From NCBI RefSeq assembly GCF_001423905.1, contig NZ_LMPQ01000001.1:285512-349511 (forward strand): DNA of 64,000 nt, written 5' to 3'. This document shows, one piece after another, positions 48,457 to 56,512 of the stretch. The position numbers and the translations under genes were made by a program. Numbering within the stretch: position 1 is the first letter of the stretch; every line of letters begins with the position of its first letter. Source of the DNA: Frigoribacterium sp. Leaf186 (GTDB taxonomy: Bacteria; Actinomycetota; Actinomycetes; Actinomycetales; Microbacteriaceae). Below the pieces are notes generated by a model that was given only the letters and a program-made list of their open reading frames with translations, made no database searches and had not been told where the DNA came from.

Positions 48457-50073
48457 TCATGTCGCCGGCTCGAGGTCGTAGCCGATGTCGCGACGGGTGA
48501 TGCCCTCGGTGAAGGCGGCGAGGCTGTCCGACCGGGAGGTGAGGCGCCAGTCGTTCGTGGAACGGACCCCGTCGACGACGGTCGTGGCGACCAGGTCGAA
48601 GTACGAGAAGCCGATGATGTCGTCGTTCGCCGGGTCCGCGAGGGCGGTGAAGAGCGAGTCGAACCACTGGGCCTTCTCGCTGGTCGTGGTGGGGTCGGAC
48701 GACCCGCCCGTCTCGCTGGCGCCGATCTCGGCGAGCAGGATGTTCTTGCCGGGTGCCACGGCCCGGAGCTGCGCGAGCGTGGCCCCGAACGTGCTGTCGA
48801 AGGTGGGCTTCGACTTGTCGTCGTAGGGCGGGCGGTAGTAACCCGACATGCCCACGATGTCGACGTAGTCGGCGCCCGGGTAGAGGGTGGCCAGGAAGTC
48901 CTGCGCCGTGTGGTTGCTGCCGCCCGTCTTGCCCGTCGCGAGGCGGTCGACGCGCGTGGGCGCCCAGACCCAGGCGACCAGGTCGTTCGCCCCCTGGCGT
49001 TCGAAGAGGTCGTGCACGTGCTGCCAGGCCGCCACGAAGTCACCGGGCGCGTTGCCGTTCACCGCGCCCTTGCTGTTGCCGTAGTCGGTGCTCCAGGGGT
49101 ACCAGGTGCCGTTCATCTCGTGGTCGAAGCGGAGCGCCAGGGGCATGCCGTTCGCCACGATGTCGTCGGCGTAGGTGGTGAGGTACTGGTCGAAGCTGCC
49201 GTCGATGATCTTCGACAGGCTGTAGTCGGGCTGCTCGGGCTCGTTGTTGCCGGCCTTGATCGGCTGTGACTCCCAGGTCAGCACCGGCAGCTTGCCGCGC
49301 GACCACGACGACCGGACGGCGTCCGCCCGGAAGCCCTGGTCGAAGCCCTGGAAGTAGCCGACCATGTTGGCTTCGGACCCGACGGCCGCTTCCTGAGCGT
49401 CGTAGGTCGCCCAGTTGAACGGTGCCTGATCGGTGAAGAGGCCGAAGTAGCGCGACTCGGGGTCGACGATGGACGCCAGCGACGGGGTCCGGACCGGCAC
49501 GGGGCCGATCGTGCCACCGCCGGTCGATCCGTTCGAGCCACCGCCTCCCGAGCCGGTGCCCGTGCCGGTGGAGGCGCCGCCACCGCGACCACCGGACGCC
49601 GTCGCCGCGGTGCCCGAGCCGGCGCCACCGCCCGCGCCGCTGCCTGCCCCGCCACCGCTCGAGGAGGCGGCGGACTGGGCCTGGGCGAGGGCCGATTCGG
49701 CCGAAGAGAGCTTCGCCTGGGCCGCCGACAGCTGCCCCTCGGAGGTCCAGGCCTGCTGCTGGACGTCGGCCAGGGCCGCCTTGCTCTCGGCGAGTTGCTT
49801 CTTCGCCGAGACGAGTTGGTCGAGCAGGGCCGACCGGTCGGCCTTGAGCGACGAGACGTTGATCGACGGGTCGACGCCCGTGACCTCGGTGACGGCGCTG
49901 CGGACGACGTTGTCGGACGGTGAGATCCAGATGAGCCACGAGATCATGGCGAGCAGCACGACCACGGCGGTCGCGCCGAGTGCCGTGCGGCGCGCGTTGC
50001 CGTGCGAGGTCGCCCACCAGGCGCCGGACTGCATGTGGAGCGGCGTGACGAAGTCCTGAGTCGAGTCAGACAA
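48457..50073 (-). CDS. Membrane-anchored glycoside hydrolase family 26-like protein
   Basis: A 538-residue protein with four visible parts. A short cytoplasmic N-terminus leads into one membrane helix (about 31-50), so it should face outward as a type II protein. A coiled coil follows (about 75-135, KADRSALLDQLVSAKKQLAE). Then comes a Gly/Ser/Thr linker (about 138-188) and a catalytic domain (about 205-530). The domain has LRFDHEMNGTWYPW (acid/base Glu319) and LLAEIGASETGG (nucleophile Glu449), as in GH26. GH26 enzymes cleave beta-mannans or related beta-glycans. Its start overlaps the GT2 gene by 8 nt, so it probably trims or releases the polymer made by that synthase. Confidence 0.87.
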   Translation of the reverse strand: MSDSTQDFVTPLHMQSGAWWATSHGNARRTALGATAVVVLLAMISWLIWISPSDNVVRSAVTEVTGVDPSINVSSLKADRSALLDQLVSAKKQLAESKAALADVQQQAWTSEGQLSAAQAKLSSAESALAQAQSAASSSGGGAGSGAGGGAGSGTAATASGGRGGGASTGTGTGSGGGGSNGSTGGGTIGPVPVRTPSLASIVDPESRYFGLFTDQAPFNWATYDAQEAAVGSEANMVGYFQGFDQGFRADAVRSSWSRGKLPVLTWESQPIKAGNNEPEQPDYSLSKIIDGSFDQYLTTYADDIVANGMPLALRFDHEMNGTWYPWSTDYGNSKGAVNGNAPGDFVAAWQHVHDLFERQGANDLVAWVWAPTRVDRLATGKTGGSNHTAQDFLATLYPGADYVDIVGMSGYYRPPYDDKSKPTFDSTFGATLAQLRAVAPGKNILLAEIGASETGGSSDPTTTSEKAQWFDSLFTALADPANDDIIGFSYFDLVATTVVDGVRSTNDWRLTSRSDSLAAFTEGITRRDIGYDLEPAT

Positions 50074-51763
50074 TGAAGAAGACCTCCAGGGCGATGATGG
50101 CGGCGCCGATCAGGTACGGGAATCCGGCTTTGGGGTTGAGACGGCGTCGAGGAGGCGCGGTGGTGGTCGCCACGGCGGCGACCGGCGTCGAGGTGGGCGC
50201 GCCGGCCTCCTCGGCCTCGGCCTCGGCGGCCAGAGCGGCCTTGCGGCTCCTCACGAGGACGGCACCGCGCTCGTCGGTCTCGTCGGCTGCGGAGCCGAAG
50301 TCGAAGAGGGTGTCGACGCCGGGGTCGACGCCGTCACGGAACTGCCGCTCGAGGGCGTCGATGGGGGCCTCGTCGGCCACCTCGTCGAGCGCGCCCTGCA
50401 TCTCGTCGTTCGCCGCGCCTCCTGCGTACGCGCCGGCCCTCGTGCCCCACCCGCTGGCGTGACCCATGCGGAAGAAGCCGATGACCCGGATGGGCATGAG
50501 GAAGAACGTCGACACGATGATGAACACCGGCAGGCGGAAGAAGTCCGACGGCTTCTCGGCGAGGTGGCGCATCTGGCGGATCGCCATGCTGAGCACCGAC
50601 GAGAGCACCATCAGCACGACGATGCCGATGACGCCGGTCTGGACGCCGTACTCCTCGAGGATGCCCCGGTAGAGGTTGACGCCCTGGCCCGTGATGCCAC
50701 GGTAGATCCAGCCACCGATGACACCCATCAGCATGAACGGCAGCACGATGTCCATCGCGAAGAAGAACGCGAGCAGCGGTGCGTGCCCGACCATCCACGG
50801 CATCATGCGCAGGGTGTTGTACTGGCTGCCGCGAGCCCAGCGCAGCTGCTGCTTGTAGAGCTTCTTGACCTGCAACGGGGCGTCCGTGTAGACGAGGCTC
50901 GTGTGCTGGTACACGGTGCGGTAGCCCTCTTTGAGCGTGAGGTTCGTCAGGGTGCGGTCGTCGCTGACCTCGAGGAAGACGCCCATGAACTTCTCGGTCA
51001 TGAACTTGTCCATGACCCGGACGAGGATCTCGCGCCGGAACGCGATGGTGCGGCCGGGCAGGCAGCCGATCTGGCCGAGCACGCTCTGGGCGGGCATCGA
51101 GTAGAGGGCGCGGGAGTTCTCGAGCCAGTCGGCCCACCGGGTGATCCAGCTGCGCTCGGGCTCGAGGATGCGCTGACGGGTGGTGACTCCCCCGACGTTC
51201 TCCTGGGCGAAGGGCCGCAACAGCTCGGGCAGCGTGCCGGGCGTCCAGACCGTGTCGGAGTCGACGAGGACGGTGATGTCGCCGCGGCTCAGCTCGGTGC
51301 CGATCATCACGGCGTTCCGCTTGCCCGGGATCGGCGTGTGCACCCACCGGACGAGCGGGCCGAACTCGTCGCACACGGCGGCGAGCTCGGGGTTGGGCTT
51401 GCCGTTGATGACGACGATGATCTCGCCCGGACGCTGCTCGACCATGCGGCCGATGACGTCACGGAACAGGTCGAGGGGCTCGTCGACCACGGGGACGACG
51501 ACGCTGGTGGTGCCCCGGAACTGGCCGGTGAAAGGGCGGTAGCGGCGCGAGAGCAGGACTTTGACGATCCACAGCACCCAGATGAGGGCGCTGTAGGCGG
51601 CGAAGAGGTAGATCTCGGGGTATCCGCCGGCCATGGATCGGAGTTGCAGGATGAAGGTCAACACGATGGCCACCTGAGGTGTGAGAAAGGGATCGGCTTC
51701 CACAACGCTGGGGAACTGGTCTATCGGGTTGAGGGAATTCTCAGTCACGGACGGGACGCTCAC
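50066..51763 (-). CDS. Processive GT2 membrane glycosyltransferase (hyaluronan/chitin synthase-like)
   Basis: A 565-residue polytopic enzyme. The GTG at 51763 is tentative; a GTG at 51748 is the alternative. Hydrophobic segments at about 29-40 and 51-71 precede the GT-A domain. The substrate and catalytic motifs are VLVDSD (168-170), FLEVSDDRTLTN and QQLRW (305-309), the QxxRW of processive synthases. At least four membrane segments follow, then an acidic cytoplasmic region and a final hydrophobic tail (FPYLIGAAIIALEVFFIV). It should polymerise and export a beta-linked polysaccharide from UDP-sugars. The dehydrogenase in the operon suggests a glucuronate-containing product. Confidence 0.9.
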   Translation of the reverse strand: MSVPSVTENSLNPIDQFPSVVEADPFLTPQVAIVLTFILQLRSMAGGYPEIYLFAAYSALIWVLWIVKVLLSRRYRPFTGQFRGTTSVVVPVVDEPLDLFRDVIGRMVEQRPGEIIVVINGKPNPELAAVCDEFGPLVRWVHTPIPGKRNAVMIGTELSRGDITVLVDSDTVWTPGTLPELLRPFAQENVGGVTTRQRILEPERSWITRWADWLENSRALYSMPAQSVLGQIGCLPGRTIAFRREILVRVMDKFMTEKFMGVFLEVSDDRTLTNLTLKEGYRTVYQHTSLVYTDAPLQVKKLYKQQLRWARGSQYNTLRMMPWMVGHAPLLAFFFAMDIVLPFMLMGVIGGWIYRGITGQGVNLYRGILEEYGVQTGVIGIVVLMVLSSVLSMAIRQMRHLAEKPSDFFRLPVFIIVSTFFLMPIRVIGFFRMGHASGWGTRAGAYAGGAANDEMQGALDEVADEAPIDALERQFRDGVDPGVDTLFDFGSAADETDERGAVLVRSRKAALAAEAEAEEAGAPTSTPVAAVATTTAPPRRRLNPKAGFPYLIGAAIIALEVFFIV

Positions 51764-52171
51764 AACCGCCCCCCGCGCGCGGGGCATCCACGGGTGACGG
51801 CGGGGTACGTCGGGTCCGTCGAGCTGCTGTCGGCCGAAGTGCCGACACGGAACCCGTCGATCGACGCACGCCCGGTGACGGTGCCACCAGAGGGCCGGGC
51901 CGTGGGCCGCGTCTCGCGAGTCACCGCCAAAAGGCCCGCTCAGGGGCATCATGCCCTGAGCTCGACATGTCGTTTCCCTTTGGGCACCCAGGGCACGCGT
52001 CACGGCGTCTCTGCGGTGGACCCCGCACGCGGGCCATCTGCCCGAAACAGCCCGGACATCTGGCCCGGGGTACGGGCGACCCGTTCGGGGTACGCCGGGG
52101 AAGGACCGAAGTACCCCGGAACGAGAACGACGCGCGATCGCATCCCGGGCGTGTCGCGTCCGGCGGAGGCG
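51764..52171. other. Intergenic region between glnE and the polysaccharide operon
   Basis: No coding sequence is supported in these 408 nt. The region contains the glnE-side hairpin at 51924-51961. It also has three copies of GGGGTAC, at 52067-52073 and 52087-52093 (direct, 20 nt apart) and at 52111-52117 (inverted). The promoter of the polysaccharide operon should be here, but I do not see a convincing -35/-10 pair. Confidence 0.6.
51924..51961 (-). terminator. Terminator-like hairpin downstream of glnE
   Basis: On the minus strand GCTCAGGGCAT pairs with ATGCCCCTGAGC (one bulged base), followed by GGGCCTTTTGG. It lies about 210 nt after glnE and 160 nt before the GT2 start, so it could also attenuate the polysaccharide operon. 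Confidence 0.6.
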
Positions 52172-55117
52172 TCAGCCGAGCGGTTCGGGTGTCTCCTCCA
52201 GGCCGTAGAACTCCCTCTCGAACACCGCCCGCGACCTCCGGGTCGCGGCGAGGTAGTCCTCTTCGAGTGACGTGGCGGAGCCGGGCGGGTACTCCATCAA
52301 CCGGGCCACTCCCTCGAGCTGACGTCGATCGCGGGGCAGGACGTCCTGCGTGCGCGACGTCCAGAGGGTGACGGCGGAGCGGGCTCGCGACGCCATGATC
52401 CACGCGTCGTGCAGGCGCTGCGCGTCGTCGGGCGAGACGAGGCCCGCGTCGCGGGCGGCGGAGAGCGCGTCGAGCGTCGACGGCGTCCGGAGGCCGGGCA
52501 CCCGGACCGCGTGCTGCAGTTGCAGCAGCTGGACGAACCACTCGACGTCGCTGAGGGACCCCCGTCCGAGCTTCAGGTGCCTCGAGGGCTCGGCCCCCTT
52601 CGGCAACCGCTCGGATTCGACCCGGGCCTTGATGCGCTTGACCTCGCGCACCTGTTGGTCGGTCAGCTCGGCCGGGTAGCGCACCGTGTCGGCGACGGCC
52701 ATGAAGTCGTCGAGCAGGGCCTGGTCACCGGCCACGGGTCGGGCTCGCAGCAACGACTGGGCCTCCCAGGTGAGCGACCAGCGGGCGTAGTAGGCGCGAT
52801 ACGACGCCAGCGACCGGACCACCGGCCCGTTCTTCCCCTCGGGGCGCAGCCCGGTGTCGAGGTCGAAGGGCACGAGGGCGTCCGAGGTGAGGCGGCTCAT
52901 CTCGGCGGCCACGGCGAGGGCCCGGCGGTGCGCCGTGTCGTCGCCGTCCTGGGCGCGGTAGACGTAGAGGACGTCGGCGTCCGAGCCGAAGCCGAGCTCA
53001 CCCCCGCCGTAACGACCCATCGCGACGACGGCGAACTCGAGGTCGCCGGCCCCGCGACGGGCCAGGGCGAGGGCTCCGGTGACCGACGCGGTGGTGACCG
53101 CGGTGAGCCCGCGCGCGAGCGCGTCGATGTCGAGGATGCCGAGGATGCCGCCGACGGCGAGACGGAGGATCTCCCGTCGACGGGCCTGACGCAGCACGGC
53201 TGCCGCCGCGTCGGGCGACCGGTGGCGGGAGAGGGTCGCCGTCGTCTCGTCGAGCAGGCTCTCGAGGGGCCGCGCCGCCAGTTCGACGTCGTTCTCGAGC
53301 CAGGCCGCCGCCTCGGGGATGCGCTCGAGCAGGTCGGCCGCGAAGGTCGACGACGACAGCACCGTCGTCAGGCGGTGAGCGGCCCCCGACGAGTCACGCA
53401 GCATGCGGAGGAACCAGTACGACTCCCCCAACCCGTCGCTCAGTCGCCGGAACGCCAGCAGGCCGAGGTCGGGGTCGGTGCCGTCGGCGAACCACTGCAG
53501 CATGGCGGGCAGCAGGTGCCGCTGGATGTTGGCGCGTCGGGAGACGCCCGCGGTCAACGCCGCGATGTGGCCGAGCGCACCCTTCGGGTCGGCGAAGCCG
53601 ATGGCCGCGAGCCGCGCGGTCGCCTGGTCGGAGCTGAGGGCGAGGTCCTCTTCGGGTCGCGCGGCCACCGCCGACAGGAGAGGGCGGTAGAACAGCCGGA
53701 CGTGGAGGGTCCGCACCCGTCTCTTCACCCCCTGCCACAGGTCGACGAGCTGGGTCGCGCCGGCCGCGAGGCCGGTGCCGCGGGCGAGCACGCGGAGGGC
53801 GTTCTCGTCCGTCGGCATGAGGTGCGTGCGGCGCAGTCGCGTGAGCTGGATGCGGTGCTCGAGCAACCGCAGCACACGGTAGTCGCGGTCGAACTCGGCG
53901 GCCTCGGCGCGACCGACGTAGCCGCGCGAGGCCAGGGCCCCGAGCGCGTCCAACGTGGAGCGCTGGTGCACCCGCTCGTCGGCCTGGCCGTGCACCAGCT
54001 GCAGCAGTTGGATCGTGAACTCGATGTCGCGCAGGCCACCCGGACCGAGCTTCAGCTGCCGGTCGACCTCGTCGGCGGGGATCAAGGCCGTGACGCGTTC
54101 GCGCATGGCCTGCACCGACTCGACGAAGTTCTCGCGGGACGCGGCGGACCAGACGAACGGGGCCATCGCCGTGACGTACCGCTCGCCGAGCTCGACGTCG
54201 CCCGCCAGCGGCCTCGCCTTCAGCAGGGCCTGGAACTCCCACCCCTTGGCCCAGCGGTCGTAGTAGGCGACGTGCGACTCGAGCGTGCGGACGAGGGCGC
54301 CGTCCTTGCCCTCGGGGCGCAGGTTCGCGTCGACCTCCCACAGGTCGGGCTCGACGGCGAGATCCGAGATCGCCCGGGCCGCGTGCATCGCGAGGCGGCT
54401 GCCGATCTCGACGGCCCGACCGTTCTCGAGCCCGTCGACCCCCTCGGCGACGTAGACCACGTCGACGTCGCTGAGGTAGTTCAACTCGCGTGCCCCGGCC
54501 TTGCCCATGCCGATGACGGCGAGGCGGGTGCGTTCGACGTCGGCCGCGGGGAACGGCACCTCGCGCCGGGCGACGTCGACGGCCGCGTCGAGTGCGGCGC
54601 CGGCGAGGTCGGCCAGGGCGGCGGCGACGCGGGGCAGCACCTCGACGGGGTCGTCGGCCTCGAGGTCGTACGAGGCGAGCTGCAGCAGGTGCCGTCGGTA
54701 CCGCACGCGCAGGGCGACCCGGGCCTCGTCGCCGGTCAAGTCCTCGGCGGCCCGACGGACGTCGAGACGGTAGTCCTCGGCCGACGGCGGCTCGTCGAGG
54801 GGGTCGAGCAGCACCGCCGCCTCGGCCGGACGTCGCGCGACAAACTCGGCGAGCCCTTCCGATGCGCCCAAGACCCTGAGGAGGCGCGGGCCGGCCTGGC
54901 CGTCGAGCAGCGCCTCCACGCCGGCACGGTCTCGCTCGACCGATCTCTCGAGGTGCCGCAGGGCGGCGTCCGGGTCGGCGACGGTGGCGAACCACGGGAC
55001 GAGGTCGCGGATGCCCGGCACCTCGGACACGAGGCGGTCGAGCCGGTCGCGACCGCCCCCGAGGTCGTCGAACCCGAGCCGCGCCAGCTCGGAGAGACCG
55101 GTCGCGGATCGGGGCAT
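52172..55117 (-). CDS. glnE: Bifunctional glutamine synthetase adenylyltransferase/adenylyl-removing enzyme
   Basis: A 981-residue two-domain nucleotidyltransferase. The N-terminal removing domain has IGMGKAGARELNYLSDVDVV, and the C-terminal transferase domain has AMGRYGGGELGFGSDADVLY. Each is followed by RPEGKxG and a GlnE helical domain (LGPGGLRDIEF, LGRGSLSDVEWF). It adds or removes AMP on a tyrosine of glutamine synthetase according to nitrogen status. The ATG at 55117 lies 20 nt after the glnA2 stop, so the genes are co-transcribed. The likely target is Tyr402 of GlnA at 45326. Confidence 0.96.
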   Translation of the reverse strand: MPRSATGLSELARLGFDDLGGGRDRLDRLVSEVPGIRDLVPWFATVADPDAALRHLERSVERDRAGVEALLDGQAGPRLLRVLGASEGLAEFVARRPAEAAVLLDPLDEPPSAEDYRLDVRRAAEDLTGDEARVALRVRYRRHLLQLASYDLEADDPVEVLPRVAAALADLAGAALDAAVDVARREVPFPAADVERTRLAVIGMGKAGARELNYLSDVDVVYVAEGVDGLENGRAVEIGSRLAMHAARAISDLAVEPDLWEVDANLRPEGKDGALVRTLESHVAYYDRWAKGWEFQALLKARPLAGDVELGERYVTAMAPFVWSAASRENFVESVQAMRERVTALIPADEVDRQLKLGPGGLRDIEFTIQLLQLVHGQADERVHQRSTLDALGALASRGYVGRAEAAEFDRDYRVLRLLEHRIQLTRLRRTHLMPTDENALRVLARGTGLAAGATQLVDLWQGVKRRVRTLHVRLFYRPLLSAVAARPEEDLALSSDQATARLAAIGFADPKGALGHIAALTAGVSRRANIQRHLLPAMLQWFADGTDPDLGLLAFRRLSDGLGESYWFLRMLRDSSGAAHRLTTVLSSSTFAADLLERIPEAAAWLENDVELAARPLESLLDETTATLSRHRSPDAAAAVLRQARRREILRLAVGGILGILDIDALARGLTAVTTASVTGALALARRGAGDLEFAVVAMGRYGGGELGFGSDADVLYVYRAQDGDDTAHRRALAVAAEMSRLTSDALVPFDLDTGLRPEGKNGPVVRSLASYRAYYARWSLTWEAQSLLRARPVAGDQALLDDFMAVADTVRYPAELTDQQVREVKRIKARVESERLPKGAEPSRHLKLGRGSLSDVEWFVQLLQLQHAVRVPGLRTPSTLDALSAARDAGLVSPDDAQRLHDAWIMASRARSAVTLWTSRTQDVLPRDRRQLEGVARLMEYPPGSATSLEEDYLAATRRSRAVFEREFYGLEETPEPLG
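54879..54890 (+). repeat. Dispersed motif in glnE
   Basis: AGGAGGCGCGGG, encoding P-R-L-L on the minus strand in the N-terminal part of GlnE. Confidence 0.45.
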
Positions 55118-55137
55118 GGGGACGGGCCGGCCGGTCG

Positions 55138-56475
55138 TCAGAGGATCTCGAGGTTCGAGCGCAGCTCGAACGGCGTGACCTGCGCTCGGTACTCTTTCCA
55201 CTCTTGGCGCTTGTTGAGCAGGACGTAGTTGAAGACCTGCTCGCCGAGCGTCTCGGCCACGAGCTCGCTGTTCTCCATGATCGAGAGGGCGTGGTCGAGG
55301 CTGGCCGGCAGCTGCCGGTACCCGAGGGCGCGACGCTCGGCGTCGCTCAGGCCCCAGACGTTGTCTTCGGCCTCGGCCGGCAACTCGTATCCCTCTTCGA
55401 TGCCCTTGAGACCGGCCGCGAGCATGAGCGAGAAGGCCAGGTAGGGGTTGGCGGCGGAGTCGATGGCCCGGTACTCGACGCGACTCGAGTTGCCCTTGTT
55501 CGGCTTGTACAACGGGACGCGCACGAGGGCCGAGCGGTTGTTGTGGCCCCACGTGACGAAGCTCGGTGCCTCGTCGCCGCCCCAGAGGCGCTTGTAGCTG
55601 TTGACGAACTGGTTCGTGACGGCCGTGATCTCGGGAGCGTGCTTGAGCAGGCCGGCGATGAACTGGCGGCCGATCGTCGAGAGCTGGTACTCGGCACCGG
55701 CCTCGTAGAAGGCGTTGGAGTCGCCCTCGAACAAGGACATGTGCGTGTGCATGCCCGAGCCGGGGTGCTGGCTGAACGGCTTCGGCATGAACGAGGCGAA
55801 GACGCCCTGCTCGATGGCGACCTCTTTGATGACCGTGCGGAAGGTCATGATGTTGTCGGCCGTCGTCAACGCGTCGGCGTACCGGAGGTCGATCTCGTTC
55901 TGGCCGGGGCCGGCCTCGTGGTGGCTGAACTCGACCGAGATGCCGAGGTCTTCGAGCATGCGCACCGAGCGGCGGCGGAAGTCGTGTGCGGTGCCACCGG
56001 GCACGTTGTCGAAGTAGCCGGCGGAGTCGACCGGCTGCGGGCCGTCGGCGCCGAGCTGTGCGCTCTTCAAGAGGTAGAACTCGACCTCGGGGTGCGTGTA
56101 GAACGTGAAGCCCCGCTCACCGGCCCGGGCCAGGGTGCGCTTGAGCACGTTGCGGGGGTCGGCCACGGCGGGTTGGCCGTCGGGCGTCGTGATGTCGCAG
56201 AACATGCGGGCGGTCGGGTCGACCTCGCCCCGCCAGGGCAGGATCTGGAAGGTCGTCGGGTCGGGCTGGGCGAGCACGTCGGCCTCGTACGACCGGGTGA
56301 GCCCCTCGATGGCCGAGCCGTCGAAGCCGATGCCCTCGGCGAAGGCCCCCTCGACCTCGGCCGGAGCGATGGCGACGGACTTGAGGGTGCCGATCACGTC
56401 GGTGAACCAGAGGCGGATGAACTTGATGCCGCGCTCTTCGATCGTGCGGAGGACGAAGTCCCTCTGTTTGTCCAT
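55138..56475 (-). CDS. glnA2: Glutamine synthetase, GlnA2 type
   Basis: A 445-residue GS-like enzyme. The ATG at 56475 (MDKQRDFVLRTIEERGIK) gives the usual GlnA2 N-terminus. GIGFDGSAIEGL, THPEVEFYLL, FMPKPFSQHPGSGMHTHMSL, GHNNRSALVRVP and YRAIDSAANPYLAF are the family motifs. The region around the adenylylation site reads NVWGLSDAERR, with no tyrosine, so GlnE should not modify it. Its role beside GlnA is unsettled in actinobacteria; activity with glutamate or other gamma-substrates is possible. It is divergent from nadE. Confidence 0.93.
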   Translation of the reverse strand: MDKQRDFVLRTIEERGIKFIRLWFTDVIGTLKSVAIAPAEVEGAFAEGIGFDGSAIEGLTRSYEADVLAQPDPTTFQILPWRGEVDPTARMFCDITTPDGQPAVADPRNVLKRTLARAGERGFTFYTHPEVEFYLLKSAQLGADGPQPVDSAGYFDNVPGGTAHDFRRRSVRMLEDLGISVEFSHHEAGPGQNEIDLRYADALTTADNIMTFRTVIKEVAIEQGVFASFMPKPFSQHPGSGMHTHMSLFEGDSNAFYEAGAEYQLSTIGRQFIAGLLKHAPEITAVTNQFVNSYKRLWGGDEAPSFVTWGHNNRSALVRVPLYKPNKGNSSRVEYRAIDSAANPYLAFSLMLAAGLKGIEEGYELPAEAEDNVWGLSDAERRALGYRQLPASLDHALSIMENSELVAETLGEQVFNYVLLNKRQEWKEYRAQVTPFELRSNLEIL

Positions 56476-56495
56476 GCCACGGCCTTTCTGCTCCG

Positions 56496-56510
56496 CCACT
56501 ACGGTAGTGG
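56496..56510. promoter_or_regulatory. Palindrome in the glnA2/nadE divergent promoter
   Basis: CCACTAC, one base, then GTAGTGG. It lies between two divergent starts only 37 nt apart (56475 and 56513), so a bound regulator would affect both genes. Confidence 0.45.
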
Positions 56511-56512
56511 AC

